Source of the DNA: Lachnospiraceae bacterium
GTDB taxonomy: Bacteria > Bacillota > Clostridia > Lachnospirales > Lachnospiraceae
Assembly (NCBI GenBank): GCA_017958465.1
Contig: JAGDCQ010000084.1
Location: 1-20,138 of the forward strand
Length of the DNA stretch: 20,138 nucleotides
Direction: 5' to 3'
Under the pieces are notes generated by a model that ran no database searches, was not told where the DNA came from, and worked only from the letters and a program-made list of their open reading frames with translations. Positions 6,781 to 15,641 of the stretch are shown piece after piece. Position numbers and translations under genes: made by a program. Positions within the stretch are counted from its first letter, which is position 1, and every line of letters begins with the position of its first letter.

Positions 6781-9027
6781 AGATTTGCAGATGTCATTGT
6801 AGACATTTCACATGAAGACCTTGACAGGACTTTTCAATACAGGATCCCGGAGGAGTTTGAAAAGGATGCGCAGATAGGCGCTCCCGTGGTCATTCCCTTC
6901 GGGGCCGGCAACAGACAGATAAAAGGGTATATCGTAGGTGTTTCCGAAGAACCGAAGATCGATCCTGCAAGGATAAAACCTCTTGTTTCCGTTTCAAAGA
7001 AAGGTCTTGCCATAGAAAGCCGTATAATTGAGCTTGCGGAGATAATGCGCAGGATGTACGGCGGAACGCTTAATGACGCGTTAAAGACAGTAAGTCCCGT
7101 AAAGCAGAAGATAAAGCCCCAGGTTTCTAAGACTGTAGTTCTTACGGACGAGAAGGCGGCAAGGTATTTCTTGGAGGAAGCTCTCCGAAGGAATTACAAG
7201 GCCAAGGCAAGGCTCCTCGAGGAGCTTTTAAGGTCGGGACGGATAGAATACGAGATCCTTGTGAACAAGCTCAATATCGCAAGGAAGACCATAGAAGATT
7301 ACAAAGACAACGGAGTGCTCGAGATCCAGGAGACAAGGCTCTACCGCGGAAGCAGAAGCACATCTCCCGGTGAAGCAAAGGTGGAGCTGAACGCTGAGCA
7401 AAGGGCAGCGGTAGACACAGTGACCGCCGATATTGATGCCGGAAAAAGGGGAGTTTACCTCCTTAAAGGCGTTACGGGCAGCGGCAAGACTGAAGTATAT
7501 ATGTCCGTTATCGAGGCCGTTGTTGCAAGGGGAGAGCAAGTTATAATGCTGATCCCGGAGATAGCCCTCACCTACCAGACTGTAAGGCGGTTTTCCGCAA
7601 GGTTTGGGGAGCGCGTCTCCTTTATGCATTCAAGGCTCTCGGACGGTGAAAAATACGACCAGTACCTGAGGGCAAAGAACGGCGATACGGACATTATGAT
7701 CGGCCCAAGGTCCGCTCTGTTCACGCCGTTTATGAAAATAGGGCTCATCATCATCGATGAGGAGCATGAAAACAGCTATAAGAGCGAGAATGTGCCAAAG
7801 TACCACACAAGAGAGCTTGCGGCAGAATACGCTAAGATCCTTGGGGCTACGCTGATACTCGGGTCGGCCACACCGTCGCTTGAGAGCTACTACAGGGCGC
7901 AAAAAGGGGAATACAAGCTGCTTGAGCTTACTAAAAGAGCGGGGAATGCGGCGCTTCCAAAGGTCCACATAGTGGATATGCGGGATGAGATGAAGAAGGG
8001 CAATATGTCCATGTTCAGCAGAAAGCTTCGGGCGCTCATCGAAGACAGGCTTGAAAAAAAGCAGCAGATAATGCTATTTATTAACCGGCGGGGTTACGCA
8101 GGGTTTGTTTCCTGCAGGGCCTGCGGAGAGGCTTTGAGGTGTCCGCACTGCGCTGTGTCACTTACGGCGCACATGGCGGGAAAGCAGGTCGGAAGGCTTG
8201 TCTGCCACTATTGCGGATATGAGACAGAAATGCCAAAGCTCTGTCCAAAATGCGGGTCAAAATACATTGCGGCTTTCGGGACCGGGACACAGAAGGTAGA
8301 GGAATACGTCCGTCGGGAGTTTCCAAACGCCAGGGTCCTTAGGATGGACGCGGATACCACAAGGGATAAGCAGGGGCACGAGCGCGTGCTTGCGGCTTTT
8401 TCGAACGACGAGGCCGATATCCTCGTGGGGACCCAGATGATAGTGAAAGGTCACGATTTTGCGCGTGTCACACTGATGGGGATAATTGCGGCAGACCTCT
8501 CGCTGAATGCCACAGATTTCAGGGCCGGAGAGCGGACTTTCGAGCTTCTTGCCCAGGCAGCGGGAAGGTCCGGAAGGGCAGGAACGGACGGGGAGGTTGT
8601 TATACAGACCTACAATCCCGACCATTACGCCGTGAAAGCCGCTGCAACAGAGGATTACGAGGAGTTTTACGAGAACGAGATCGCCTACAGGGAGATGCTC
8701 TCGTATCCGCCGGCTTCAAACCTTATGGCGACGCTCCTTACAAGCGATGATGAGGCGGAAGCCGATTCCTGCGCCGCTTTCCTTTACGAGCTTATGAGCG
8801 CGGGCCTGGAAGCTGTGGATGCAGCCGAGGAGGTAAGCCTTATAGGGCCCTCGAAGTGCTCCGTCGAAAAGATAAAGGACCGCTACAGGCGGATAATATA
8901 CGCAAAATCTAGCGACTACGGGCTTTTAGTGAAGTGTAAGGATCTTATCGAGGCCCGGATAAAGGACGATGTCGCTTTTGAAAAATGTAATGTGCAGTTT
9001 GATTTCAATCCGATGAACGGATATTGA
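6778..9027 (+). CDS. priA: Primosomal protein N' (replication restart helicase PriA)
   Basis: PriA is a superfamily 2 3'-to-5' DNA helicase that recognises stalled forks and D-loops and reloads the replisome. The 749-residue product has an N-terminal 3'-DNA-binding domain beginning RFADVIVDISHEDLDRTF. Walker A is GVTGSGKT (residues 231-238) and Walker B is DEEH (327-330), followed by GSATPSLES. The zinc-binding insertion has four CxxC pairs (C446/C449, C455/C458, C476/C479, C489/C492). GTGTQKVEE and an AAGRSGRAG motif complete the helicase core. All eight cysteines are present, so the protein looks intact. Translation probably starts at TTG 6778; upstream GTG 6757 or ATG 6766 would only add a few non-conserved residues. 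It lies 36 bases after murF and 47 bases before def. Confidence 0.95.
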   Translation: MRFADVIVDISHEDLDRTFQYRIPEEFEKDAQIGAPVVIPFGAGNRQIKGYIVGVSEEPKIDPARIKPLVSVSKKGLAIESRIIELAEIMRRMYGGTLNDALKTVSPVKQKIKPQVSKTVVLTDEKAARYFLEEALRRNYKAKARLLEELLRSGRIEYEILVNKLNIARKTIEDYKDNGVLEIQETRLYRGSRSTSPGEAKVELNAEQRAAVDTVTADIDAGKRGVYLLKGVTGSGKTEVYMSVIEAVVARGEQVIMLIPEIALTYQTVRRFSARFGERVSFMHSRLSDGEKYDQYLRAKNGDTDIMIGPRSALFTPFMKIGLIIIDEEHENSYKSENVPKYHTRELAAEYAKILGATLILGSATPSLESYYRAQKGEYKLLELTKRAGNAALPKVHIVDMRDEMKKGNMSMFSRKLRALIEDRLEKKQQIMLFINRRGYAGFVSCRACGEALRCPHCAVSLTAHMAGKQVGRLVCHYCGYETEMPKLCPKCGSKYIAAFGTGTQKVEEYVRREFPNARVLRMDADTTRDKQGHERVLAAFSNDEADILVGTQMIVKGHDFARVTLMGIIAADLSLNATDFRAGERTFELLAQAAGRSGRAGTDGEVVIQTYNPDHYAVKAAATEDYEEFYENEIAYREMLSYPPASNLMATLLTSDDEAEADSCAAFLYELMSAGLEAVDAAEEVSLIGPSKCSVEKIKDRYRRIIYAKSSDYGLLVKCKDLIEARIKDDVAFEKCNVQFDFNPMNGY

Positions 9028-9034
9028 TAAGGCA

Positions 9035-9062
9035 GGCCTTTGCGCGATCAAAGGTCGCGCGG
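9035..9062 (+). promoter_or_regulatory. Two mutually exclusive hairpins before def
   Basis: Hairpin A pairs 9035-9042 with 9049-9056: eight pairs including one G-U, loop CGCGAT. Hairpin B pairs 9040-9047 with 9055-9062: six Watson-Crick pairs plus two G-U, loop TCAAAGG. They share bases 9040-9042 and 9055-9056, so only one can form at a time. The GGAGG site for def begins at 9065. No T-tract follows, so this is not a terminator. Any regulatory or RNA-processing role is inference. Confidence 0.35.
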
Positions 9063-9074
9063 CAGGAGGTAGAT

Positions 9075-9548
9075 ATGGCACTAAGAAAGATCAGAGAGAT
9101 CGGTGATCCGGTACTTGAGAAGGTTGCTAAGCCCGTTACAGAGGTTAACAGGAAGATCAGGGAGCTGGTTTCCGATATGCTGGACACCATGTACGAAGCA
9201 GACGGCGTAGGCCTTGCTGCGCCCCAGGTCGGGATCCTGAAGAGAATCGTTGTTATCGACGTTTCTCCGGAACAGGACAGCCCCATTGTCATGATAAACC
9301 CTGAGATAATCGAAAAATCCGGGGAGCAGACCGGTGGCGAAGGGTGCCTTTCCGTGCCCGGAAAGACAGGGGTCGTTACAAGGGCAAATTACGTTAAGGC
9401 CCGTGCTTTCGACGAGGAAATGAACGAGTTTGAGATCGAAGGCGAGGAGCTGCTCGCCCGGGCGATCCAGCACGAGCTGGACCATCTCGACGGGATCCTT
9501 TACACAACAAAGGTTGAAGGAGACCTTATCGACAATGACAAAGAATGA
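9075..9548 (+). CDS. def: Peptide deformylase
   Basis: Def removes the formyl group from the N-terminal methionine of new proteins; the active site uses a bound metal ion. The 157-residue product contains all three family motifs: GVGLAAPQVG (residues 44-53), EGCLS (89-93, metal ligand C91) and HELDH (133-137, ligands H133 and H137, catalytic E134). Length and N-terminus (ALRKIREIGDPVL) fit the usual type 1 enzyme. ATG 9075 is chosen because GGAGG (9065-9069) is 5 bases upstream; the longer frame from 9024 would add 17 non-conserved residues. It overlaps fmt by 14 bases, pairing the enzyme that removes the formyl group with the one that adds it to the initiator tRNA. Confidence 0.96.
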   Translation: MALRKIREIGDPVLEKVAKPVTEVNRKIRELVSDMLDTMYEADGVGLAAPQVGILKRIVVIDVSPEQDSPIVMINPEIIEKSGEQTGGEGCLSVPGKTGVVTRANYVKARAFDEEMNEFEIEGEELLARAIQHELDHLDGILYTTKVEGDLIDNDKE

Positions 9549-10482
9549 TTGCAGGATAGTTTTTATGGGGACTCCGGAGCTTGCCCGCACAGTGCTTGAA
9601 GCGGAGCTTTCGGCAGGTTTCAATGTGGTTGCTGCGGTCACCCAGCCCGATAAGCCAAAAGGGCGCGGCGGAAAGGTGGCTGTTTCTCCCGTTAAGGAGC
9701 TTTGCCTTGAGAAAGGCATTCCTGTGCTCCAGCCGGAGAGGGCAAAGTCCGACGAGTTTTTCGAAGAGTTGAAGAGCTTTGAGCCGGATATGATCACTGT
9801 TGCAGCCTACGGAAAGATACTTCCAAAGCGCGTCCTTGAGCTTCCGCCTCTCGGCTGTATAAACGTGCACACGTCGCTTTTGCCTAAATACAGGGGAGCG
9901 GCACCAATTCAGTGGCCCATCCTTAACGGCGACAGTGAGACCGGTGCTACCATAATGTTTATGGACGAAGGGTGCGACACCGGCGATATCATAGCCCAGG
10001 AACGCATAGCGATAGCAGATGACGAGACCGGCGAGACTCTTCACGACAAGGTTGCAGAGTGTGGCGCAAAGCTCCTTTGCGAGACGCTTTTGCACATCCT
10101 TGACGGTTCCTTTACAAGGACTCCGCAGGACCACAGCCTCAGCACCTATGTGGGGATGATGGATAAGGAGCTTGGGCATCTTGATTTCACAAAGAGTGCA
10201 AGAGAGCTTGAAAGGTATGTGAGAGGCTTATCTCCGTGGCCCGGGACTTTTACCTACGTAAACGGAAAGCTTTTGAAGATAAAAAAGGCAGCTGTGAAGG
10301 AAAACAGCACAGATGCGGCCCCGGGGACGATCATCCGCGGGAAAGGGTGTCTCGATTTTGTAACAGGGGACGGGATACTTTCGGTTACAGAGCTGCAGCC
10401 TGAGGGCAAGAAAGCCATGGGGGCTGCGGATTACCTGAACGGGATCAAGGACGAGCTCAAAGTGACGGAGCAGCAGTCCTGA
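9535..10482 (+). CDS. fmt: Methionyl-tRNA formyltransferase
   Basis: Fmt transfers a formyl group from 10-formyl-tetrahydrofolate to Met-tRNA of the initiator type. The 315-residue product begins with a Rossmann segment VFMGTPELA and has the folate-binding SLLPKYRG motif at 114-121. The catalytic triad equivalents are N110, H112 and D148 (in CINVHTSLL and EGCDTGDI). The C-terminal part (about 210-315) is the tRNA-binding OB-like domain. ATG 9535 gives the normal N-terminus; the open frame from 9430 lies within def and is not supported. AAGGAG at 9517-9522 is about 12 bases upstream, a rather long spacing, so translation may depend partly on coupling to def across the 14-base overlap. Confidence 0.95.
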   Translation: MTKNDCRIVFMGTPELARTVLEAELSAGFNVVAAVTQPDKPKGRGGKVAVSPVKELCLEKGIPVLQPERAKSDEFFEELKSFEPDMITVAAYGKILPKRVLELPPLGCINVHTSLLPKYRGAAPIQWPILNGDSETGATIMFMDEGCDTGDIIAQERIAIADDETGETLHDKVAECGAKLLCETLLHILDGSFTRTPQDHSLSTYVGMMDKELGHLDFTKSARELERYVRGLSPWPGTFTYVNGKLLKIKKAAVKENSTDAAPGTIIRGKGCLDFVTGDGILSVTELQPEGKKAMGAADYLNGIKDELKVTEQQS

Positions 10483-10506
10483 TACGAACACAGAAAGAGG
10501 TTTACA

Positions 10507-11826
10507 ATGACAGCAAGGGATGCGGCTATTTTTGCGGTTTTGAATGTTACCGACAAGGGAAGATCCGTGCACAGGGTCGTTTCGGAAACACTTGCAAATG
10601 AGGAGCTTTCCGATGCGCGTGACCGTGCGCTTGCAAAGAGGCTCATAGAGGGTACTGTCGAGCGCAAGCTTTCGATAGATCATGTTATAAACAGCTTTGC
10701 AAAGACACCTGTCGATAAGATGAAACCGTATCTTCGTGCAGTGGTGCGCGTGGCAGTTTATCAGATATTGTTCATGGACAATATCCCGGATGCCGCAGCC
10801 TGCAACGAAGCGGTAAAATACGTGAAAGAGCACGGCCTCGAGGGCCTTTCGGGGTTTGTAAACGGACTCCTTAGGAATATCGCAAGGAACGGAAAGGCAG
10901 AGCTTCAAAAAGCCACAGAGGGCGATTCTTTTGATGCTCTCGAGATCAAATACTCTGTTCCGCAGTGGCTCTTAAAGCAGTGGGAGCGTGACCTTGGCCG
11001 CGATAATATGATAAAGGTGGCTACAGCCCAGTTTGACGCCCAGCCGCTGTATTTCAGGGTGAACGAGAGCAAATGCACTGTGGAAGAGTGCCTTGAAGCC
11101 CTGAAGAAGGACGGGATAAAGGCGGATGTTCCAAAGCTTGTGCTCCCCGGGGAAACAAAGGAATTCGACCTTAAGCTCATAGAGGCTGACGCGGGTGAGG
11201 GCTTTGCAGATACAGAAAGCTTTAAGGCCGGCCTTTACACGGTCCAGGACATAAGCTCCGTGATCGTTGGTGAGGCAGCCGGTATAAAGGGCGGGGAGAC
11301 GATCCTTGACCTTTGCGCAGCTCCCGGCGGGAAAACCCTTCATTTTGCGGACAAGCTCAAAAAGCTCGGCAAGGGCGGAAGGATAGACGCAAGGGATGTT
11401 ACCTCCCGCAAGATCAATCTCATAAACGAGAGCATAAACAGGTGCGGTTTTGATAATATCGACCTTTCCATAGCCGATGCGAGCGTTAGAGATGAAAAGG
11501 ACACTGAGAAGTTCGATCTTGTCCTTGCGGACGTTCCCTGCTCCGGCACAGGGATAACAGGAAGGAAACCGGACATTAAATACAATATGTCCGAAAGGGT
11601 GCAGGATGAGCTTATAGAGCTGCAGCATCCCATCCTTGAAAACGCGGTGAACGCCCTTAAGCCCGGCGGGACCCTGATCTTTTCAACCTGTACCTTAAAC
11701 CGCACGGAAAACGCAGCCGGAATGAAACTGCTTGATGAGCTTGGGCTTAAAAAGGAGCTTGAGATCAACATCATCCCGGGAGTACACACGGGAGATGGGT
11801 TCTTTATCTCAAAATACAGAAAATAA
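10507..11826 (+). CDS. rsmB: 16S rRNA (cytosine-967-C5)-methyltransferase RsmB
   Basis: RsmB uses S-adenosylmethionine to methylate a cytosine of 16S rRNA during small-subunit assembly. The 439-residue product has an N-terminal NusB-like helical RNA-binding domain (about 1-130) and a C-terminal Rossmann methyltransferase domain. The latter has AAPGGKT (271-277) for cofactor binding, PCSGTG with C345, and STCT with C395. These two cysteines are characteristic of RNA m5C methyltransferases, one for catalysis and one for release of the product. A start at ATG 10507 is supported by the purine-rich AAAGAGGT upstream. It is 24 bases from fmt and 25 bases from rlmN. Length and ends are normal for the Sun/RsmB family. 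Confidence 0.93.
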   Translation: MTARDAAIFAVLNVTDKGRSVHRVVSETLANEELSDARDRALAKRLIEGTVERKLSIDHVINSFAKTPVDKMKPYLRAVVRVAVYQILFMDNIPDAAACNEAVKYVKEHGLEGLSGFVNGLLRNIARNGKAELQKATEGDSFDALEIKYSVPQWLLKQWERDLGRDNMIKVATAQFDAQPLYFRVNESKCTVEECLEALKKDGIKADVPKLVLPGETKEFDLKLIEADAGEGFADTESFKAGLYTVQDISSVIVGEAAGIKGGETILDLCAAPGGKTLHFADKLKKLGKGGRIDARDVTSRKINLINESINRCGFDNIDLSIADASVRDEKDTEKFDLVLADVPCSGTGITGRKPDIKYNMSERVQDELIELQHPILENAVNALKPGGTLIFSTCTLNRTENAAGMKLLDELGLKKELEINIIPGVHTGDGFFISKYRK

Positions 11827-11851
11827 CGGGCTACCGTTACAGGAAAACATA

Positions 11852-12907
11852 GTGAATAAAACAGATATTAAATCCTTGAACTTGAATGAACTTGGCGGCT
11901 TCGTCCTGGAATCGGGGGAGCCGTCCTTTCGTGTTGGCCAGCTTTTCTCCTGGATGCACGAAAAATGCGTATCTTCCGTGGACGAAATGACAAACCTTTC
12001 TCTCGGGTTCAGGGAAAAGATAAAAGAAAACTGCACATTTACCACTCTTGAAAAGGTGGAATGCCTCGAATCCTCCCTGGATGGTACAAGGAAGTACCTC
12101 TTCAGGCTTCCGGATGAGGAAGGGACCCTTAAGAACAACGTGATCGAGAGCGTTTTTATGCGCTATAAGCATGGCAACTCCGTCTGCATCTCAAGTCAGG
12201 TGGGCTGCCGGATGGGGTGCAGCTTCTGCGCCTCTACGATCGGAGGACTCGAAAGGAACCTTACCCCTGCTGAGATGCTTGAACAGGTCTACAGGATAAA
12301 AGAAGACGTGGGAGAGCGCATAAGCAATGTGGTGATAATGGGCACCGGCGAGCCTATGGACAACCTTGACAACGTCCTTAAGTTCCTTGAGCTCATCTCG
12401 TGTGACAAGGGGCAGAATATCAGCAAGAGGAACATAACCGTTTCGAGCTGCGGCCTTTGCGACAAGTTAAGGGCCTTTGCTGATACAGAGCCCGATTGCA
12501 CTCTCGCGATTTCGCTCCATGCGCCGAACGACACCTTAAGGAAGCAGATAATGCCCGTTGCGAACCGCTATTCCGTTGAGGAAGTGGTGGCTGCGGCAGA
12601 TTATTATTTCGAAAAGACCGGAAGGCGCATCACCTACGAGTACAGCCTCATAAACGGTGTAAACGACGGGAGGGAGCAGGCAGAGGAGCTTTCAAGGCTC
12701 CTTAAAGGCAGGAACTGCCACGTAAACCTTATCCCCGTCAACCCCGTAAAAGAGCGCGCCTACAAGCCTGCAACACAGCAGAATGTTCAAAGTTTTAAAA
12801 ATATACTTGAAAAAAATCACATAAATGCTACTATTAGAAGAGAAATGGGCTCAGATATAAATGCGGCCTGCGGACAGCTTAGAAAAAGCTATTCGGAAAA
12901 ACACTAG
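11852..12907 (+). CDS. rlmN: Dual-specificity 23S rRNA/tRNA adenine-C2 methyltransferase RlmN (radical SAM)
   Basis: RlmN makes 2-methyladenosine in 23S rRNA (A2503 in E. coli numbering) and in some tRNAs. The 351-residue product has the radical SAM cluster motif CxxxCxxC at C119, C123 and C126, the conserved resolving cysteine C112 in VCISSQVGC, and the methyl-carrying cysteine C340 in AACGQL. GTGEPMDNLDN (165-175) and the SLHAPND segment also fit RlmN rather than the resistance paralogue Cfr. The start is GTG 11852, with AGGA 7 bases upstream; the open frame reaching back to 11732 is just read-through inside rsmB. The last part of the gene (about 12780-12850) is clearly AT-richer and may hold a promoter for stp. 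Confidence 0.93.
   Translation: MNKTDIKSLNLNELGGFVLESGEPSFRVGQLFSWMHEKCVSSVDEMTNLSLGFREKIKENCTFTTLEKVECLESSLDGTRKYLFRLPDEEGTLKNNVIESVFMRYKHGNSVCISSQVGCRMGCSFCASTIGGLERNLTPAEMLEQVYRIKEDVGERISNVVIMGTGEPMDNLDNVLKFLELISCDKGQNISKRNITVSSCGLCDKLRAFADTEPDCTLAISLHAPNDTLRKQIMPVANRYSVEEVVAAADYYFEKTGRRITYEYSLINGVNDGREQAEELSRLLKGRNCHVNLIPVNPVKERAYKPATQQNVQSFKNILEKNHINATIRREMGSDINAACGQLRKSYSEKH
12807..12834 (+). promoter_or_regulatory. Candidate internal promoter for stp-prkC within rlmN
   Basis: TTGAAA (12807-12812), a 16-base spacer and TACTAT (12829-12834) preceded by TG at 12826-12827 (extended -10). The site lies in an unusually AT-rich stretch about 90 bases before the stp start. It is inside the coding sequence, so its composition could also reflect the protein (KNHINATIRR). 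Prediction only. Confidence 0.35.
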
Positions 12908-12921
12908 GAAGGAGACAGACT

Positions 12922-13644
12922 GTGGATTCGTTTGCGATAACCGACATCGGCAAAACACGCGAAGTCAATCAGGATTATATTTTTCGCAGCGAAGAACCTG
13001 TCGGACCTCTTCCAAATCTGTTTATCGTAGCGGACGGAATGGGCGGCCACAATGCCGGAGATTTCGCCTCGCGTTTTTGTGTCGAGGAGTTTGTTTCGGA
13101 TATCACCGAAGCAAACGGCAAGACGCTATACAGCACGCTTGATATGGCTTTTCAGGACATCTGCGAAAAGCTGATAAAGAAATCCCATGAAAACAGCGCG
13201 CTCGAAGGCATGGGCACCACCTTTGTGACAGCCTTCATAAAGGACGGGATACTGCACGCCTCCAACATAGGCGACAGCAGGCTTTATCTCCTTCACCCGG
13301 AGCTTGAGCAGATCTCCATGGACCACTCGCTCGTTGCGGAAATGGTGCGCAACGGCGATATTTCCGAGGAAATGGCCAGGTTCCATCCAAACAAGAACAT
13401 TGTAACCCGCGCTATCAGCGCAAACGGTATAGTTGTGCCGGATTATTTTGAAGTGCCTGTCAACAAAGGCGATTGCATCCTTATGTGCTCCGACGGTCTT
13501 TCGAATATGGTTGAGAACCGCGAAATCCAGACTGTGGTGCGCGAAAACAGGGGAGACGCAAGGACCATCTGCGAGACCCTTGTGGAGATGGCAAATGCAA
13601 ACGGTGGGAAAGACAACATATCGGTAATAGTGATATTCGTCTGA
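12922..13644 (+). CDS. stp: PP2C-family Ser/Thr protein phosphatase (Stp/PrpC type)
   Basis: This metal-dependent phosphatase removes phosphates from proteins phosphorylated by the kinase encoded next to it, including the kinase itself. The 240-residue product has the bacterial PP2C motifs: TDIGKTREVNQD with D18, ADGMGGH with D38 and G39, GDSRLYLL (118-124), CSDGL with D191, and GKDNISVI with D231. The aspartates coordinate the catalytic metal ions. The protein is cytoplasmic; no membrane segment is visible. The start is GTG 12922, placed 7 bases after AAGGAG (12909-12914). It is 14 bases after rlmN and 19 bases before prkC, the usual phosphatase-kinase order in Firmicutes. Confidence 0.94.
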   Translation: MDSFAITDIGKTREVNQDYIFRSEEPVGPLPNLFIVADGMGGHNAGDFASRFCVEEFVSDITEANGKTLYSTLDMAFQDICEKLIKKSHENSALEGMGTTFVTAFIKDGILHASNIGDSRLYLLHPELEQISMDHSLVAEMVRNGDISEEMARFHPNKNIVTRAISANGIVVPDYFEVPVNKGDCILMCSDGLSNMVENREIQTVVRENRGDARTICETLVEMANANGGKDNISVIVIFV

Positions 13645-13663
13645 ACGGAAAGGTTTATTTGAA

Positions 13664-15628
13664 ATGGAAATCAAGATAGGAATGTTCATAAATGACAGAT
13701 ACGAGATCCTCGAGAAAGTGGGATCCGGCGGGATGGCCGATGTTTACAAGGCAAAGTGCCATCGCCTGAACCGCTATGTGGCTATCAAGATCTTGAAGCA
13801 GGAGTACGCTTCCGACAAGAACTTTGTCCAGAAGTTCCGCGGGGAGGCGCAGTCCGCAGCCGGTCTGTCTCACCCGAACATTGTTAACGTATACGACGTC
13901 GGAGAGGATAACGGGCTCTATTTCATCGTAATGGAGCTTGTGGAAGGTATAACCTTAAAGCGCTTTATCGAGAGAAAAGGCCGTCTTGAGGTACGTGAGA
14001 CAGTGGGCATCGCCATCCAGATCGCACAGGGTATGGAAGCCGCTCACGCAAAGCACATCATCCACAGGGATATAAAGCCCCAGAATATCATTATTTCCAG
14101 AGAAGGAAAGGTTAAGGTAACGGACTTTGGTATCGCAAAGGCCGCAACTTCCAATACAGTAACCCAGAACGCCCTCGGTTCCGTGCATTATCTTTCGCCG
14201 GAGCAGGCAAGGGGCGGCTACAGCGACGAGAGGAGCGATATCTATTCTCTCGGTATTACAATGTATGAAATGCTTACGGGGCGTGTGCCTTTCGCAGGGG
14301 ACAACACCGTGTCCGTAGCGCTTCTCCATATTCAGGGCGAGGCAGAGCCTATCCGCGATATCGTTCCGGATGTGCCCGAAAGCCTTGAAAAGATCGTGGC
14401 AAAGTGTATGCAGAAAAAGCAGGAGCGCCGCTACCAGAACGCTTCCGAGCTTATTGCGGACCTTAAGATGTCCATAAGCAATCCTAACGGCAATTTCGTC
14501 ACCATGAACGGTTCTGTGCCGGATTCGCCAACAAGGCAGATGACACGCGAGCAGCTTCAGGAGATAAATGCGGCAACCGCCATCACCTCCATTTCGGATA
14601 TCCTTGACGACGAGGATCCGAAGGCCAAAAAGATCAGGAAAAAACGTAGACGCGAAGAGGATGACGATGATCTTGACTCCATGAATTCGGGCCTTGAGAA
14701 AATCCTTACCGTGGGAAGCGTTTTTGCCGTGATCCTTGTGGGAGTTGCAGTGCTCTATATAGTTTCGAACTATTTTGAGTTTTTCAAGAAGATCTTCGAT
14801 CCCGGCAAGTTCAATATAACAACACCTTCGCCTATCGAAAGGCCCTCGGAGACTCCTACACCGGAAGCATCGCCTACACCTATGCCCGAGCTTATCAATA
14901 TGCCGCGCGTGATAGGCCTTAAGGATTCGGACGCTGTAAGCACTCTGTACAGGTACAGCAAGACTTTCTCCATAAAATATGAAGAGGCATTCTCCTCCGA
15001 ATATGAGGTCGGACAGGTTGTGGCTCAGTACCCGCCCGAGAATGCGCAGATAAGCGGCAACGCCGAGATCGTTCTTACGATCAGTGTGGGCAAGGAGCAG
15101 AACTCCGTTCCCAATGTAACAAACTACACCCTTACCACCGCGCGTCAGGCCCTTACAGACAAGGGTATGAAGGTGGAAGTTGAATACGACTACGATCCTC
15201 TTGTTGACGAAGGCAAGGTAATAAGGACTGAGCCCGAAGCATACTCGGTAGTTGATGAAGGCTCTGTTGTCAAGGTTATTGTAAGCCTTGGAAAGAATGA
15301 AACAAAGGTATTTGTTCCTAACCTTATCGGCATGACCGCAACAGAGGCGGATGAAGCCCTTAAACAGGAACAGCTTCTCCTTGGTACCGTTGAATACGAC
15401 TGGAGCGATGAATACGAGTACGGCAAGATCATAAGCCAGAGTGTGGCCGGCGGTGAGACGATTGTTGTCGGTAACTCTGTGAATATCGTGATAAGCAAGG
15501 GGCCTAACCCCGATCCTACTCCTACTCCGGAGCCGACTCCCACGCCTGTTCCGGAAAACACACCCACTCCGGCTGAGCCTGCGGAGCCCACAGCTCCCAC
15601 AGAGCCTGATGCGACACCCGCTGACTGA
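13664..15628 (+). CDS. prkC: PASTA-domain transmembrane Ser/Thr protein kinase (PrkC/Stk1 family)
   Basis: PrkC-type kinases sense cell wall fragments or lipid II through extracellular PASTA repeats and phosphorylate cytoplasmic proteins. The 654-residue product has a kinase domain (about 13-270): glycine loop GSGGMADVY (20-28), K42, HRD (134-136), DFG (154-156) and SPE (178-180). Threonines T162, T165 and T167 in the activation loop are likely autophosphorylation sites. A strongly charged juxtamembrane stretch (about 320-338) precedes one transmembrane helix (about 346-368). Outside are a Pro/Thr/Ser linker (385-410), three PASTA repeats (about 411-477, 481-545, 549-613) and a 40-residue Pro/Thr-rich tail. 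ATG 13664 has GGAAAGG about 10 bases upstream. It pairs with stp upstream and rsgA downstream; the B. subtilis RsgA homologue is a reported substrate of PrkC. Confidence 0.95.
   Translation: MEIKIGMFINDRYEILEKVGSGGMADVYKAKCHRLNRYVAIKILKQEYASDKNFVQKFRGEAQSAAGLSHPNIVNVYDVGEDNGLYFIVMELVEGITLKRFIERKGRLEVRETVGIAIQIAQGMEAAHAKHIIHRDIKPQNIIISREGKVKVTDFGIAKAATSNTVTQNALGSVHYLSPEQARGGYSDERSDIYSLGITMYEMLTGRVPFAGDNTVSVALLHIQGEAEPIRDIVPDVPESLEKIVAKCMQKKQERRYQNASELIADLKMSISNPNGNFVTMNGSVPDSPTRQMTREQLQEINAATAITSISDILDDEDPKAKKIRKKRRREEDDDDLDSMNSGLEKILTVGSVFAVILVGVAVLYIVSNYFEFFKKIFDPGKFNITTPSPIERPSETPTPEASPTPMPELINMPRVIGLKDSDAVSTLYRYSKTFSIKYEEAFSSEYEVGQVVAQYPPENAQISGNAEIVLTISVGKEQNSVPNVTNYTLTTARQALTDKGMKVEVEYDYDPLVDEGKVIRTEPEAYSVVDEGSVVKVIVSLGKNETKVFVPNLIGMTATEADEALKQEQLLLGTVEYDWSDEYEYGKIISQSVAGGETIVVGNSVNIVISKGPNPDPTPTPEPTPTPVPENTPTPAEPAEPTAPTEPDATPAD
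15506..15625 (+). repeat. Low-complexity Pro/Thr-rich coding repeat at the prkC 3' end
   Basis: Residues 615-654 of the kinase are built from imperfect PTPEPTPTP-like units ending in AEPAEPTAPTEP. At the DNA level the CCTACTCC and CCGACTCC type units repeat. The segment lies outside the membrane after the last PASTA repeat, where it could act as a flexible spacer in the wall. A similar shorter stretch is found between the membrane helix and the first PASTA repeat. Confidence 0.7.
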
Positions 15629-15641
15629 CGGGGCAGACTGA

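Noticed and set aside
9430..9534. Longer N-terminus for fmt inside def
   Set aside because: Overlaps the conserved HELDH region of def in another frame, and the Fmt family N-terminus begins near 9535.
11732..11851. Longer N-terminus for rlmN inside rsmB
   Set aside because: It would overlap rsmB by about 95 bases and add unrelated residues; GTG 11852 has AGGA at good spacing.
15506..15625. CRISPR-like or tandem DNA repeat
   Set aside because: The repetition is explained by Pro/Thr-rich codons in frame with prkC; units are short, imperfect and lack spacers.
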